Origin: Glacieibacterium arshaanense
GTDB lineage: Bacteria; Pseudomonadota; Alphaproteobacteria; Sphingomonadales; Sphingomonadaceae
DNA length: 64,000 nt
Reading direction: 5' to 3'
NCBI RefSeq assembly: GCF_004681125.1
Contig: NZ_SIHO01000002.1
Location: forward strand, 1,114,365-1,178,364
Made by a program: the position numbers and the translations under genes. Under the pieces are notes generated by a model that worked only from the letters and a program-made list of their open reading frames with translations, ran no database searches and was not told the origin of the DNA. Shown piece after piece: positions 17,288 to 25,360 of the stretch (positions are counted from its first letter, which is position 1; each line of letters begins with the position of its first letter).

Positions 17288-18340
17288 CTAGCACGCCGGC
17301 ATGCGGTGGATGTTGAGGCGCCGCATCTTCTCGACCAGCGTCGTCCGCCGCAGCCCGAGCATCCGTGCAGATTCAGCCACGGCGCCGGCGGTGCGGTCGA
17401 GCGCATGTTCGATGCAGCTCTGCTCATAATCGTCCAGCAGCTTCTTGAGGTCGAACGCGCCTTCGTCGGGGACGGCGGGGGTGAAGCGCGTCCGGCCGAG
17501 CCGCGTGGGGGCGGGTGGCACGGCGGCGGGCGTCGCCAGCCAGGTCTCGACCGGCCGCCGCGTCGTTCCCACCAGTTGTTCGACCAGCGCCTGGTCGATG
17601 ACCTGCCCGGCGTGCAAGGCGTTGGCACGGTCGACGAGGTTGCGCAGCTCGCGGACATTGCCGCGCCAGCCGAGCGTCGTCAGATAGCGCGTCGCCGAGG
17701 CGCTGAAATGCACGCGACGGGCGCCACCGGCGGCGGCAAAATGTTCGAGCAGTAGCGGGATGTCATCGCAGCGTTCGGCGAGTGTCGGTAGCCGCGCCTC
17801 GACGACGTTGAGCCGGTAATAGAGGTCCTCGCGGAAGCGGCCGTCATTGATCGCAGTGTCGAGGTCGATGTTGGTTGCGGCCACGACGCGGACGTTGACC
17901 GGAATGCCGATCATGCTGCCGACGCGCTCGACAATCCGCGTTTCGAGCACGCGTAGCAGCTTGACCTGCATGTCGGTCGGCATGTCGCCGATTTCATCGA
18001 GAAACAGCGTGCCGCCATCGGCCATTTCGAAACGTCCGCGCCGCGCCCGTGTCGCACCGGTGAAGGCGCCCGCCTTATGGCCGAAAATCTCGCTTTCGAG
18101 CAGGTCGCGCGGGATCGCCGCACAATTGACCGCGACGAACGGCTTGGCGGCGCGCGGGCTGCGCTGGTGCAAACGTTGCGCGACGACTTCCTTACCGCTG
18201 CCCGACGGACCAGTGACCAGCACCGTCGAATCGGTGCCCGCGACCTGATCGATCAATCGACGCACTTCGCGCATCGATCTGCTCTCACCGATGAGTTCGG
18301 CAAATGTTGGAATTGACGGCTGTGCCCACCGAACGCCCAT
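17288..18340 (-). CDS. Sigma-54-dependent activator without a receiver domain
   Basis: A 350-residue bacterial enhancer-binding protein. Walker A is GPSGSGKE (44-51), the GAFTGA loop that touches sigma-54 is at 91-96, and Walker B is TLFLDEIGDMP (about 111-121). A C-terminal Fis-type helix-turn-helix ends with SARMLGLRRTTLVEKMRRL, close to FleQ/FlbD flagellar activators. The N-terminus begins about 15 residues before the AAA+ core, so no response-regulator receiver exists. FlbD-like control of flagellar or surface-polysaccharide genes is plausible, but no such operon is adjacent. A divergent gene at 18564 encodes a pseudo-receiver protein. Confidence 0.92.
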   Translation of the reverse strand: MGVRWAQPSIPTFAELIGESRSMREVRRLIDQVAGTDSTVLVTGPSGSGKEVVAQRLHQRSPRAAKPFVAVNCAAIPRDLLESEIFGHKAGAFTGATRARRGRFEMADGGTLFLDEIGDMPTDMQVKLLRVLETRIVERVGSMIGIPVNVRVVAATNIDLDTAINDGRFREDLYYRLNVVEARLPTLAERCDDIPLLLEHFAAAGGARRVHFSASATRYLTTLGWRGNVRELRNLVDRANALHAGQVIDQALVEQLVGTTRRPVETWLATPAAVPPAPTRLGRTRFTPAVPDEGAFDLKKLLDDYEQSCIEHALDRTAGAVAESARMLGLRRTTLVEKMRRLNIHRMPAC

Positions 18341-18563
18341 GACCTAGCTCCTGTCCGCATAACAAATGCATCAAGCACTTGACCTGCGACCAAGCTGAGC
18401 CCACCTCACAGCGAGGGTCGTGCCTTTACTTTATCCAGGTAGCCGACGCTGCGGATCGACGTTGGGTCCAGTTTGGGGGAGTTTTCGGCGGAGAGGGCCG
18501 GGAGTTTCATCCATTCTGGCTACAATTTCGAGCGTGGGCGGCGGTTTCTGGGAGGGGAATCGC
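18341..18563. other. Divergent regulatory region, 223 bp
   Basis: Spacer between two oppositely oriented regulator genes. No clear inverted operator or consensus sigma-54 promoter could be identified by eye. A GGAGGGG ribosome-binding site for the right-hand gene lies at about 18551-18557. Confidence 0.4.
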
Positions 18564-19433
18564 GTGACCGAGTATCAAGTCGTACCAAAACCCGTCCTGA
18601 CTCCGACGGTAATCTTCGCTGAACGCCCCGAACGAATCGGTGCAAGGCGCGAATCGATGGCCCGCCTCGGGCTTCCAGCTGAATTTTTTTCCGACGGTGA
18701 TGCGCTGGCGCACCGGCTTTCGGTCGACTGGAGCGTCGATGTCGTTGTCGTCGATCTGGCGCTGGCCTCCGCCGAACTGCTGGCACGACTGGTCGGGCTG
18801 GGGATCGGGGGCGCGGCACCGGCAATCGTTGCCGTCGCCGACCCCGAAAGCGCCGACATCGCTGGCATGGCTTTGTCCGCCGCCAATGTCACCTTCCTCG
18901 ATCCCGAAGCCGATGACGCGGAGCTCGGCGAAGTGCTCGACAGCGCGCTCGCCAGCGCGACTGCGGGCGTCGCCGACCGCGGCGAACGCGACTTCGCTAG
19001 CATTTCGGCGCTGGGCCGCGAAGTCGAACGCATCGCCACCGCCTTGGCGGCACTGGCCGCCAGCGAACGTGATGACGCCGAAGGCGGCCGCGAAGTCTCG
19101 GTCGCGCAGGTCCGCGCCCTCATCAAGGCCCGGCGCGCCCGTGACCGCTATTTCTCGGCCGAGCTGTTTTCCGACCCGGCGTGGGACATGATGCTCGACC
19201 TGACCGCAGCGCGCCTCGAAGGCCGCTCGGTGTCGGTGTCGAGCCTGTGCATCGCCGCGGCGGTGCCGACGACGACAGCGCTGCGCTGGATCCGCAACCT
19301 CTGCGACAGCGGCATCTTCGAACGCCGGCTCGACCCGTGCGATGCCCGTCGCGCGCTGGTCCAGCTGTCCGAACCAACTGCGCAGGCGATGATGGCCTAT
19401 CTCGCCGGGCTGTCGGGCGCTGCGGGGGTCTGA
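18564..19433 (+). CDS. Receiver-like plus MarR/winged-helix protein
   Basis: A 289-residue protein of a sphingomonad-type family. The first ~130 residues resemble a response-regulator receiver (beta strands TVIFAE, VDVVVVDL with D64, APAIVAVAD). The acidic pocket is incomplete and the Lys-containing beta-5 segment is not evident, so phosphorylation is uncertain. Residues about 185-280 form a winged helix (SVSSLCIAAAVPTTTALRWI followed by LCDSGIFERRLDPCDARRALV), like MarR regulators. The start is GTG with GGAGGGG upstream. It is divergent from the sigma-54 activator and overlaps the convergent hydrolase gene by 37 bp. Confidence 0.8.
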   Translation: MTEYQVVPKPVLTPTVIFAERPERIGARRESMARLGLPAEFFSDGDALAHRLSVDWSVDVVVVDLALASAELLARLVGLGIGGAAPAIVAVADPESADIAGMALSAANVTFLDPEADDAELGEVLDSALASATAGVADRGERDFASISALGREVERIATALAALAASERDDAEGGREVSVAQVRALIKARRARDRYFSAELFSDPAWDMMLDLTAARLEGRSVSVSSLCIAAAVPTTTALRWIRNLCDSGIFERRLDPCDARRALVQLSEPTAQAMMAYLAGLSGAAGV

Positions 19434-20389
19434 AGCCCGTTGAGGAACGCGCGCACGTCCGCGGCGGTGCGGTCGGGCGCTTCTTCCATCGGGGCATGGC
19501 CTACGCCCTGATAGATGGTGACGCGCGCGTCGGGCACGGCCTGCGAGAACCAGGCGGCGGCATCGACAGGGATGAGCTTGTCGTCGGCGCCCCACAGGAT
19601 CAGCACCGGCATGGTGATGCCCTTGAGGTCTGACGCCACGGCCGGCTTATAGCCTGCCGAGAAGCGGTCGACGGTGGCGTCGCGGTTGCCGGGGTAGCGC
19701 TGCAGCTCCCAGTAGCGGTCGACCATTTCGGGGGTGATGACGCCCTGCACCGCAAGCGTCTGGTGCAGCGACTTTTCGATCAGGCTGCGTGGCAGGAACT
19801 TGATGGCGATGTCGCGCACATACGGAATGCGCGCCAGCTTGAACGCCAGCGGCGGGTCGGACTTGGTCTTGCTCGGCGCGCCGGCGGCATCGACGAGGAT
19901 AAGGCCGGTAATCTGTTCGGGATGCGCCGCCGCATAGCGCCACGCAACGCCGCCGCCCATTGAGTTGCCGCCGATGGCAAAGCGCGTCAGGCCCTTCGCC
20001 GCCGTGACTTCATTGACGACACGGACAAAGCCCTCCGGGCTATAATCGCGCGTCGGGCTGGCGCCGGTCAGGCCGTGGCCGGGCAAATCGAGGCTGATGA
20101 TGCGGAAGCTGTCCGACAGCCGCTTGACCCAGGGTTCCCAGGTCTGCAGCGAGGCGTTCGAGCCGTGGATCAGCACCAGTACCGGCGCGTCGCGCGGGCC
20201 TTCGTCGCGGACATGGACCTGCAGGCCGGGCTCGACGCCCATGAACGTCGATGCCGGCGTCGTGTATTTGGCGCGCAGCGTCGCCGCCGGAATGTCGGGC
20301 GTATAGAACGCCATCGGCAGCGCGATCAGGCCGAGGATGACCAGCCCGGTGACGATGGGCCAGCGCTTGGGTGAGGCCGCGGTGGTCAA
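19397..20389 (-). CDS. Membrane-anchored alpha/beta hydrolase
   Basis: A 330-residue alpha/beta-hydrolase. Residues 12-29 form a single N-terminal hydrophobic anchor. The catalytic triad is the nucleophile Ser143 in GGNSMGG, Asp269 or Asp270 in ILWGADDKLIP, and His298 in GVGHAPMEE; HGSNAS around 75 gives the oxyanion hole. Substrate unknown. Its start overlaps the stop of the P450 gene (ATGA), so the two are translationally coupled and may act in one pathway. The 3' end overlaps the convergent winged-helix gene. Confidence 0.9.
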   Translation of the reverse strand: MTTAASPKRWPIVTGLVILGLIALPMAFYTPDIPAATLRAKYTTPASTFMGVEPGLQVHVRDEGPRDAPVLVLIHGSNASLQTWEPWVKRLSDSFRIISLDLPGHGLTGASPTRDYSPEGFVRVVNEVTAAKGLTRFAIGGNSMGGGVAWRYAAAHPEQITGLILVDAAGAPSKTKSDPPLAFKLARIPYVRDIAIKFLPRSLIEKSLHQTLAVQGVITPEMVDRYWELQRYPGNRDATVDRFSAGYKPAVASDLKGITMPVLILWGADDKLIPVDAAAWFSQAVPDARVTIYQGVGHAPMEEAPDRTAADVRAFLNGLQTPAAPDSPAR

Positions 20390-21771
20390 ATCCGTTCAAC
20401 CCGGATCGGCAGGCCGTCGCGCGGCTTCGGGATCGGGAACATCTGAATGTCGGGCTTGTAGCCCGGCGCCAGCACGACGCGGTGCTCGGCGAGCAGCGTG
20501 TAGAAGAACGCCTTCATCTGCATATAGGCAAAGTGCAGGCCGATGCACATGTGCGCGCCGCCGCCGAACGGCACCCACGCATATTTGTGGCGGCCCTTCG
20601 AGCGGTTGTGGCTGAAGCGCGACGGGTCCCAGGTTTCGGGATCTTCCCAATACTCCGCCATGCGGTGGACATACATCGGGTTGATGCCGACGTGCGTGCC
20701 GGCGGGAATCTTGTAGCCGCCATATTCGAAGTCGCGCAGCGCGCGGCGCGGCAGCGACGGCACCGGCGGCAGCAGCCGCAGCGATTCCTTGAACGCCCAC
20801 TCAAGCTGCTCGAGGTCGCCGAGGCGGTCGTAGGGCAGCTTGTCGCCGGCGGTGGCGCGCACTGCGAGGATTTCGGCGCGGATGCGGTCCTGCCATTCAG
20901 GGTTGGCGGCGAGGAAATAGACCGTCGATGACAGCGATGAGGTCAGCGTGTCGTGCGCCGCCATCATCAGGAAGTTCATGTGGTCGATGATGGCCTGGTC
21001 GTCCATCAACTTGCCGTCGTCATCCTTGGCGTTGCAGAACTGCGTGAAGAAGTCGTCGCCCTTGACGCCGCGGCGCTTGGGGATTTCGCGCGCGAAGAAC
21101 GCGCTCATGAACTTGTGGCCCTTGACGCCGCGGCCCATCGCGGTGCCCGGCAGCGGCACGCGGACGATGCCGATCGATGCCATCACCATGTCGACGAACG
21201 CCTTGTTGATCTGGTCGGCTTCGGGTCCCCAGGCGATGCCGAGGAACGACGTCGCCGCCAGATCGAGCGTCAGCGACTTGATCGCCGGATAGAATTTGAA
21301 CTCACCCTTCTGGTCCCAGTCGGCAATGCCGCGCGCAATGCCGTCGTTGAGCGCGCCGAGGTAGTGCTTCATCGGTTCGGGCTTGAACGCCACCGACAGC
21401 GTCTTGCGGTCGGCGCGGTGGTGGTCGAAATCCATCAGCATCAGCCCGCGCGGGAAGACGCGTTCGAGGATCGGATCCCAGCCGAGCTTCGACGAGAAAT
21501 TCTTGTCCTTGTCGAACATCACCAGCTCGTTGGCATCGGCACCGACCAGCGCGACGCTCCAGCCGCCGAAATTGTTGACGCGGTAGACCGGGCCGTACTT
21601 CTCGACATTCTCGGTCACGCCCTTGAGCGGGTCCTTGAGGAACTTGAGCGTCCGCAGCAGCGGGAAGGGGTGCGGCTCGGTGCCCGGAATCGCCGCGAGG
21701 TCCTTGAGCTTGGGCTCGTAAAGGTCCTTGGCGTTGGGCGTGAAGGCTTTGGGCGGGACGGGGGCGTTCAT
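20386..21771 (-). CDS. Cytochrome P450
   Basis: A 461-residue soluble P450 monooxygenase. The heme thiolate is Cys409 in PFGGGAHMCIG. The I-helix oxygen-activation motif is AAHDT (271-275), in which His replaces the usual Gly. The K-helix ExxR is E329-SL-R332. The PERF-like region is WDPSRF. No transmembrane anchor. Electron partners (ferredoxin and reductase) are not adjacent. It is the first gene of a P450-hydrolase pair and lies 82 bp after the small cytochrome c gene on the same strand. Substrate specificity cannot be read from sequence. Confidence 0.95.
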   Translation of the reverse strand: MNAPVPPKAFTPNAKDLYEPKLKDLAAIPGTEPHPFPLLRTLKFLKDPLKGVTENVEKYGPVYRVNNFGGWSVALVGADANELVMFDKDKNFSSKLGWDPILERVFPRGLMLMDFDHHRADRKTLSVAFKPEPMKHYLGALNDGIARGIADWDQKGEFKFYPAIKSLTLDLAATSFLGIAWGPEADQINKAFVDMVMASIGIVRVPLPGTAMGRGVKGHKFMSAFFAREIPKRRGVKGDDFFTQFCNAKDDDGKLMDDQAIIDHMNFLMMAAHDTLTSSLSSTVYFLAANPEWQDRIRAEILAVRATAGDKLPYDRLGDLEQLEWAFKESLRLLPPVPSLPRRALRDFEYGGYKIPAGTHVGINPMYVHRMAEYWEDPETWDPSRFSHNRSKGRHKYAWVPFGGGAHMCIGLHFAYMQMKAFFYTLLAEHRVVLAPGYKPDIQMFPIPKPRDGLPIRVERI

Positions 21772-21853
21772 GCTGGTTCAACTCCGCAAATACGGAGCCT
21801 AGATACGTATTAATCCCTGGTCTGGCAATGGCGCGCCCCGCGGCGCGGTGCCG

Positions 21854-22231
21854 CTACTTCGCAGTGTTGAGATAAGCGATGAGATCGGCAAGCTGCGCCG
21901 GGTTCTTGAGACCGGCATAGGTCATCTTGATGCCCGGAATCAGCTTCATCGGTGCCGGCAGATATTGCTCCAGCGTCGCGTCGTTCCACGTCAGGTTCGA
22001 TGCCTTCATCGCAGAACTATAGCTGTAGCCGGCCAGCGTGCCCGACTTGCGGCCGACGACGCCGAACAAATTGGGGCCGATCGACTTGGCACCGTCGGGC
22101 GTGATCCTGTGGCAGATGGCGCACTGCGTGTGGAACACCGCATGGCCTTTTTCGGCGTCGCCGTCAGCCAAAGCGGCAGAGGCGATGCACAGCGTTGCAG
22201 CGATTGCGGCGCGACCTAGAATGCGAACCAT
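21854..22231 (-). CDS. Class I cytochrome c, periplasmic
   Basis: A 125-residue monoheme cytochrome c with a signal peptide (residues 1-21). The heme motif is C37-AI-C40-H41 and the likely axial Met is Met103 in GIKMTYAG. Size and motifs match the medium-size c2/mitochondrial-like group that shuttles electrons in the periplasm. Its ATG lies 16 bp inside the 3' end of the upstream cytochrome-porin gene, so the two proteins are made together. It is therefore the natural candidate for the periplasmic electron acceptor of that protein; this is inference. Confidence 0.95.
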   Translation of the reverse strand: MVRILGRAAIAATLCIASAALADGDAEKGHAVFHTQCAICHRITPDGAKSIGPNLFGVVGRKSGTLAGYSYSSAMKASNLTWNDATLEQYLPAPMKLIPGIKMTYAGLKNPAQLADLIAYLNTAK

Positions 22232-23556
22232 GCGAATACCCTCGCTGTGTTGTTGCCCGATGCGTTTGCACCGTTGCCGTCATAGTTGGTCTTGGCGCCG
22301 TCGAACTTGGTGTAGGCGGTGTACTGGAATCCTACGCGCAGGTTGAGGTAGGGGCTCGGCGAATCCGAGGCGCCGAACGGCGTGCCGTCGATCTGGAACG
22401 TCGCGCCCGCGCTGTTCGGGCTACCCGTGAAACTGCCGCCGTAGAGCAGCGCATCGGCAGACCCTGAAGTCGAAAACAGCTGCACGGTGCCGCCGATGTG
22501 GTTGCGCCAGTAATAGGACGCATCGGCGCGGATATCGGTCAGGTGGTTGTTATAGTTCGACGCAATGCCGAGCATATCGGACGCCCCCAGCGTCTGAGTT
22601 TCGTGGACGTAGCGCGCATTGAGCGTGAACATGTCGCCCGCGCCGGTCGTATATTGCCATGAACCATCGAGGCCGAGATCGACATAGCGGTCAGTGAGCC
22701 CGGTGCTGGTGTCGCGGCCCGGCACCATGTTGGCCCATAGGCCGTAGGCGCCAATCTGGATGTTCTGCGACCCGAACACCTTCTGGTAGGCGACGCGGGC
22801 ATAGGGCGCGATGCCGCTGATGCTGCCGGGCGCGTAAGGGTCAGCGCCGAGCCACGTCAGGGTGCCGGCCTTGGGCGAGCCGTAGCCGCCGCCTTCGAGA
22901 TAGATGCTCTGGTTGATCCACGCATAGCCGGTCACGCCGACGGTGGTCTGCGCCAGCCCGCCGGCAATCAGCGGCGCGGCGGCGGGGCCGGGTGCCAACC
23001 CGGAGTCGGTATACGGGAAGCCCCAGGCGGTGAGCGTGTTCCACAGGTCCTGCACCGTCGGCGAGTTGTTGACGCTGGTCCCGAACAACACCTCGGTGCT
23101 GCCGATCATCGTGCTGGTGACGCCGCGCAGATCGACATTGTCCCACGCCCAGGCCTTGGCAACACCGTCGTAGGTTGTCTGGACGAAGCCGCCGAAATGC
23201 TGGCCGATGCCACCCGCGACAAAGACGCTGAACTGGTCGATGGCGATGTTGTTGTTGAGGCTGAGCGCCGGGGCGGGCGGTTCGGCCTGGTCATCCTTGG
23301 TGTGCACGCCCGAGACGACAACCATTGCAGCAAGCGGATTGCTGAAGCCGCCGATGCGTTGCGTGTAGCCGCGGATCTTGAACTCGCGCCCGAATAGCGT
23401 GAGCTGCGGTCCGAAGCCGCCGACATGGCACGACTGGCACGGCTGGCCGGTCTGGATGGCGAAACTGGGGACGGCGAAGGCGGGTGTCGACGCCAGACCA
23501 ATCATGAATAAAAATAATGCAAAAAAGCGGCGAGCATAAGAACGAATGCCCGGCAT
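22216..23556 (-). CDS. Cyc2-like outer-membrane monoheme cytochrome-porin fusion
   Basis: A 446-residue protein: signal peptide (cleaved near STPAFA), then one heme c motif C40-QS-C43-H44, then a ~390-residue beta-rich domain ending in Phe, as outer-membrane barrels do. The segment VPSFAIQTGQPC followed by QSCHVGGFGPQ and GREFKIRGYT closely matches the N-terminal signature of Cyc2-family proteins, which in iron-oxidising bacteria pass electrons from extracellular Fe(II) through the outer membrane. Alternating aromatic/glycine strands support a 14-18-strand barrel. Related proteins also occur in non-iron oxidisers, so the substrate is uncertain. The ATG chosen begins the signal peptide; two in-frame starts lie up to 30 bp further upstream. 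The gene overlaps the following cytochrome c gene by 16 bp. Confidence 0.88.
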   Translation of the reverse strand: MPGIRSYARRFFALFLFMIGLASTPAFAVPSFAIQTGQPCQSCHVGGFGPQLTLFGREFKIRGYTQRIGGFSNPLAAMVVVSGVHTKDDQAEPPAPALSLNNNIAIDQFSVFVAGGIGQHFGGFVQTTYDGVAKAWAWDNVDLRGVTSTMIGSTEVLFGTSVNNSPTVQDLWNTLTAWGFPYTDSGLAPGPAAAPLIAGGLAQTTVGVTGYAWINQSIYLEGGGYGSPKAGTLTWLGADPYAPGSISGIAPYARVAYQKVFGSQNIQIGAYGLWANMVPGRDTSTGLTDRYVDLGLDGSWQYTTGAGDMFTLNARYVHETQTLGASDMLGIASNYNNHLTDIRADASYYWRNHIGGTVQLFSTSGSADALLYGGSFTGSPNSAGATFQIDGTPFGASDSPSPYLNLRVGFQYTAYTKFDGAKTNYDGNGANASGNNTARVFAWFAF

Positions 23557-23712
23557 ATCTTCTTGATAACGCATATCAATACCCACTTTGCGACTCAGCC
23601 GTTCCGACTATTTGCGGGTATAGGTGCAACAATATATCATGAGTCAACGCAATTTACGGCGCTGCAGTGCAACACGCCGGATTTTGCGACGAACCGAGTT
23701 TTGACGGCGGTG

Positions 23713-24618
23713 CTACGCCGCCTTGGGTTCCCCGGCGATGTCCTTGTCGACATGGCCGACGGGGTCGATGTGGATCAGGATTTCAGCGCCGGGAAACTCG
23801 GCCGCGACATTGGCTTCGACGGCATCGACGACATCATGCGCTTCCAGCACGGTCATCTCGGCGGGCAGCCAGATGTGGAACTGGATGAAGTCGTTGCTGC
23901 CGCTGCTGCGCGTCCGCAAATCGTGGACGCCGTAGACCTGCGGGTGGTTGCCGGCGACGCGCACCAGTTGCTCGCGCCGTTCGGGCGGCCATTCGCGGTC
24001 CATCAGCATGTCGATGGCGTGGCGTGCGGCGCTATAGGCACCCCAGGCCAGATAGACGGCTATCCCCAGCCCGAACGCCGCATCGGCGCCGTGGACGCCG
24101 AGCACGACATCGAGGATCAGCGCGACGATGACCGACAGGTTGAGCAGCAGGTCCGACTGGTAATGCAACTGGTCGGTGCCGATGGCGATCGACCCCGTGA
24201 CGCGCACGACATGGCGCTGATAGGCCACTAGCGCCAGCGTCAGCACCAGCGCCACCACCGATACGCCGATGCCGAGATCGGCGCGCGTCGGCACTTCGGG
24301 ATTGCCGAACTGCTGGATGGCGCGCCAGCCGATGCCGACCGCCGACCCCATGATCAGCAGCGTCTGCATCAGCGCCGCAATCGCCTCGGCCTTGCCATGG
24401 CCGAAGCGGTGTTCGGCGTCGGCCGGCTGTGCGGCCAGCCCGACCGCGAACAGCGTCACCAGCGAGGCCATCAGATCGAGCGTCGTGTCGGCGGCCGAGC
24501 CGAGCATCGACACCGAGCCCGTCGCCCAGGCCGCCCAGACCTTCAGCCCGAGCAGTGCCACGGCGACGCTGACCGAGGCAAAGGCGGCACGGCGATTGAG
24601 TTTTCCGGCCGGCGTCAT
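23713..24618 (-). CDS. Cation diffusion facilitator (FieF/YiiP-like)
   Basis: A 301-residue six-helix metal/proton antiporter plus cytoplasmic domain. The transport-site residues match YiiP: Asp44 and Asp48 in TM2 (SAADTTLDLM) and His152 and Asp156 in TM5 (LHYQSDL). The D-D-H-D site is typical of zinc, cadmium and iron(II) exporters. The C-terminal dimerisation domain carries the HDLRTRSSG and HIWLPAEM motifs. It starts 10 bp after pdxH, so it is likely co-transcribed, and lies upstream of the Cyc2-like gene. The ATG at 24618 is chosen over a 63-codon upstream extension that would overlap pdxH. Confidence 0.94.
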   Translation of the reverse strand: MTPAGKLNRRAAFASVSVAVALLGLKVWAAWATGSVSMLGSAADTTLDLMASLVTLFAVGLAAQPADAEHRFGHGKAEAIAALMQTLLIMGSAVGIGWRAIQQFGNPEVPTRADLGIGVSVVALVLTLALVAYQRHVVRVTGSIAIGTDQLHYQSDLLLNLSVIVALILDVVLGVHGADAAFGLGIAVYLAWGAYSAARHAIDMLMDREWPPERREQLVRVAGNHPQVYGVHDLRTRSSGSNDFIQFHIWLPAEMTVLEAHDVVDAVEANVAAEFPGAEILIHIDPVGHVDKDIAGEPKAA

Positions 24619-24628
24619 GCGGCAATCC

Positions 24629-25207
24629 TCATGGGAACAGCAGGCTGGCTGCCCATCCGCCGTCGCTGCGCATGTAGCGTGTCCGGTCATGGTGGCGGAA
24701 ATCGCGCGCTTCCCAGAACTCGATGGCGCTCGGCACGACGCGGAACCCCGACCAGCGTGGCGGGCGCGGCACGTCGCCGCCGTCAAAGCGCGCCGACGCA
24801 GCGGCAAAGCGGTCGTCGAACGTCGCGCGCGCTGCCATCGGCCGCGACTGGTCCGAGGCCCAGGCGCCCAGCTGCGAGTCGCGCGGGCGGGTGGCGAAAT
24901 AGGCGTCGGCCTCGGCGGCGCTCACCGGCTCGGCACGGCCTTCGATGCGGACCTGGCGGCCGCGCGACTTCCAGTGGAAATCGAGCCCGACCAGTGGGTT
25001 GGCGGCAATGTCATTGCCCTTGTGACTGTCGAGATTGGTGTAAAAAACAAAGCCGGCTTCATCCCATGCCTTGAGCAGCACGACGCGCACGCTCGGCTGG
25101 CCGGCGGGGCTGACGGTGGCGAGCGCCATGGCATTCGCGTCGTTCGGCTCGCTTTCCCACGCTGCGGCCAGCCAGTCGGCAAAAAGGGCGAAGGGATCGT
25201 TGCTCAT
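24629..25207 (-). CDS. pdxH: Pyridoxamine 5'-phosphate oxidase
   Basis: A 192-residue FMN enzyme that oxidises pyridoxine/pyridoxamine 5'-phosphate to PLP, the last step of vitamin B6 synthesis. Conserved elements are RVVLLKAWDEAGFVFYTN (FMN-binding strand region), NPLVGLDFHWKSRGRQVRIEG in two parts, ASDQSRPM, and the C-terminal PRPPRWSGFRV with the family WxGxR motif. The frame is open hundreds of codons upstream, but MSNDPFALFADWL is the usual N-terminus and length. Confidence 0.96.
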   Translation of the reverse strand: MSNDPFALFADWLAAAWESEPNDANAMALATVSPAGQPSVRVVLLKAWDEAGFVFYTNLDSHKGNDIAANPLVGLDFHWKSRGRQVRIEGRAEPVSAAEADAYFATRPRDSQLGAWASDQSRPMAARATFDDRFAAASARFDGGDVPRPPRWSGFRVVPSAIEFWEARDFRHHDRTRYMRSDGGWAASLLFP

Positions 25208-25307
25208 CCAGCCTCTGTAGCGCCCGCAACGCCTTGCGGCAATTAAACTCCAGCCGCGTCGCAGCGGCCCTTTACACCGGCACACTGTGACCCCACATGA
25301 CAATGCT

Positions 25308-25323
25308 GTTGCAATGGTGCAAC
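25308..25323. promoter_or_regulatory. Perfect inverted repeat upstream of the J-domain gene
   Basis: GTTGCA-ATGG-TGCAAC, a perfect 6-4-6 dyad 37 bp upstream of the J-domain ATG and between it and the divergent pdxH. It has the size of a dimeric repressor operator or a short hairpin. A related half-site GGTGCAAC occurs in the Cyc2-like promoter region near 23626. Confidence 0.45.
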
Positions 25324-25360
25324 ACTGGACAATGACCTGCCCCTGTGGTGAGCGGAGAGA

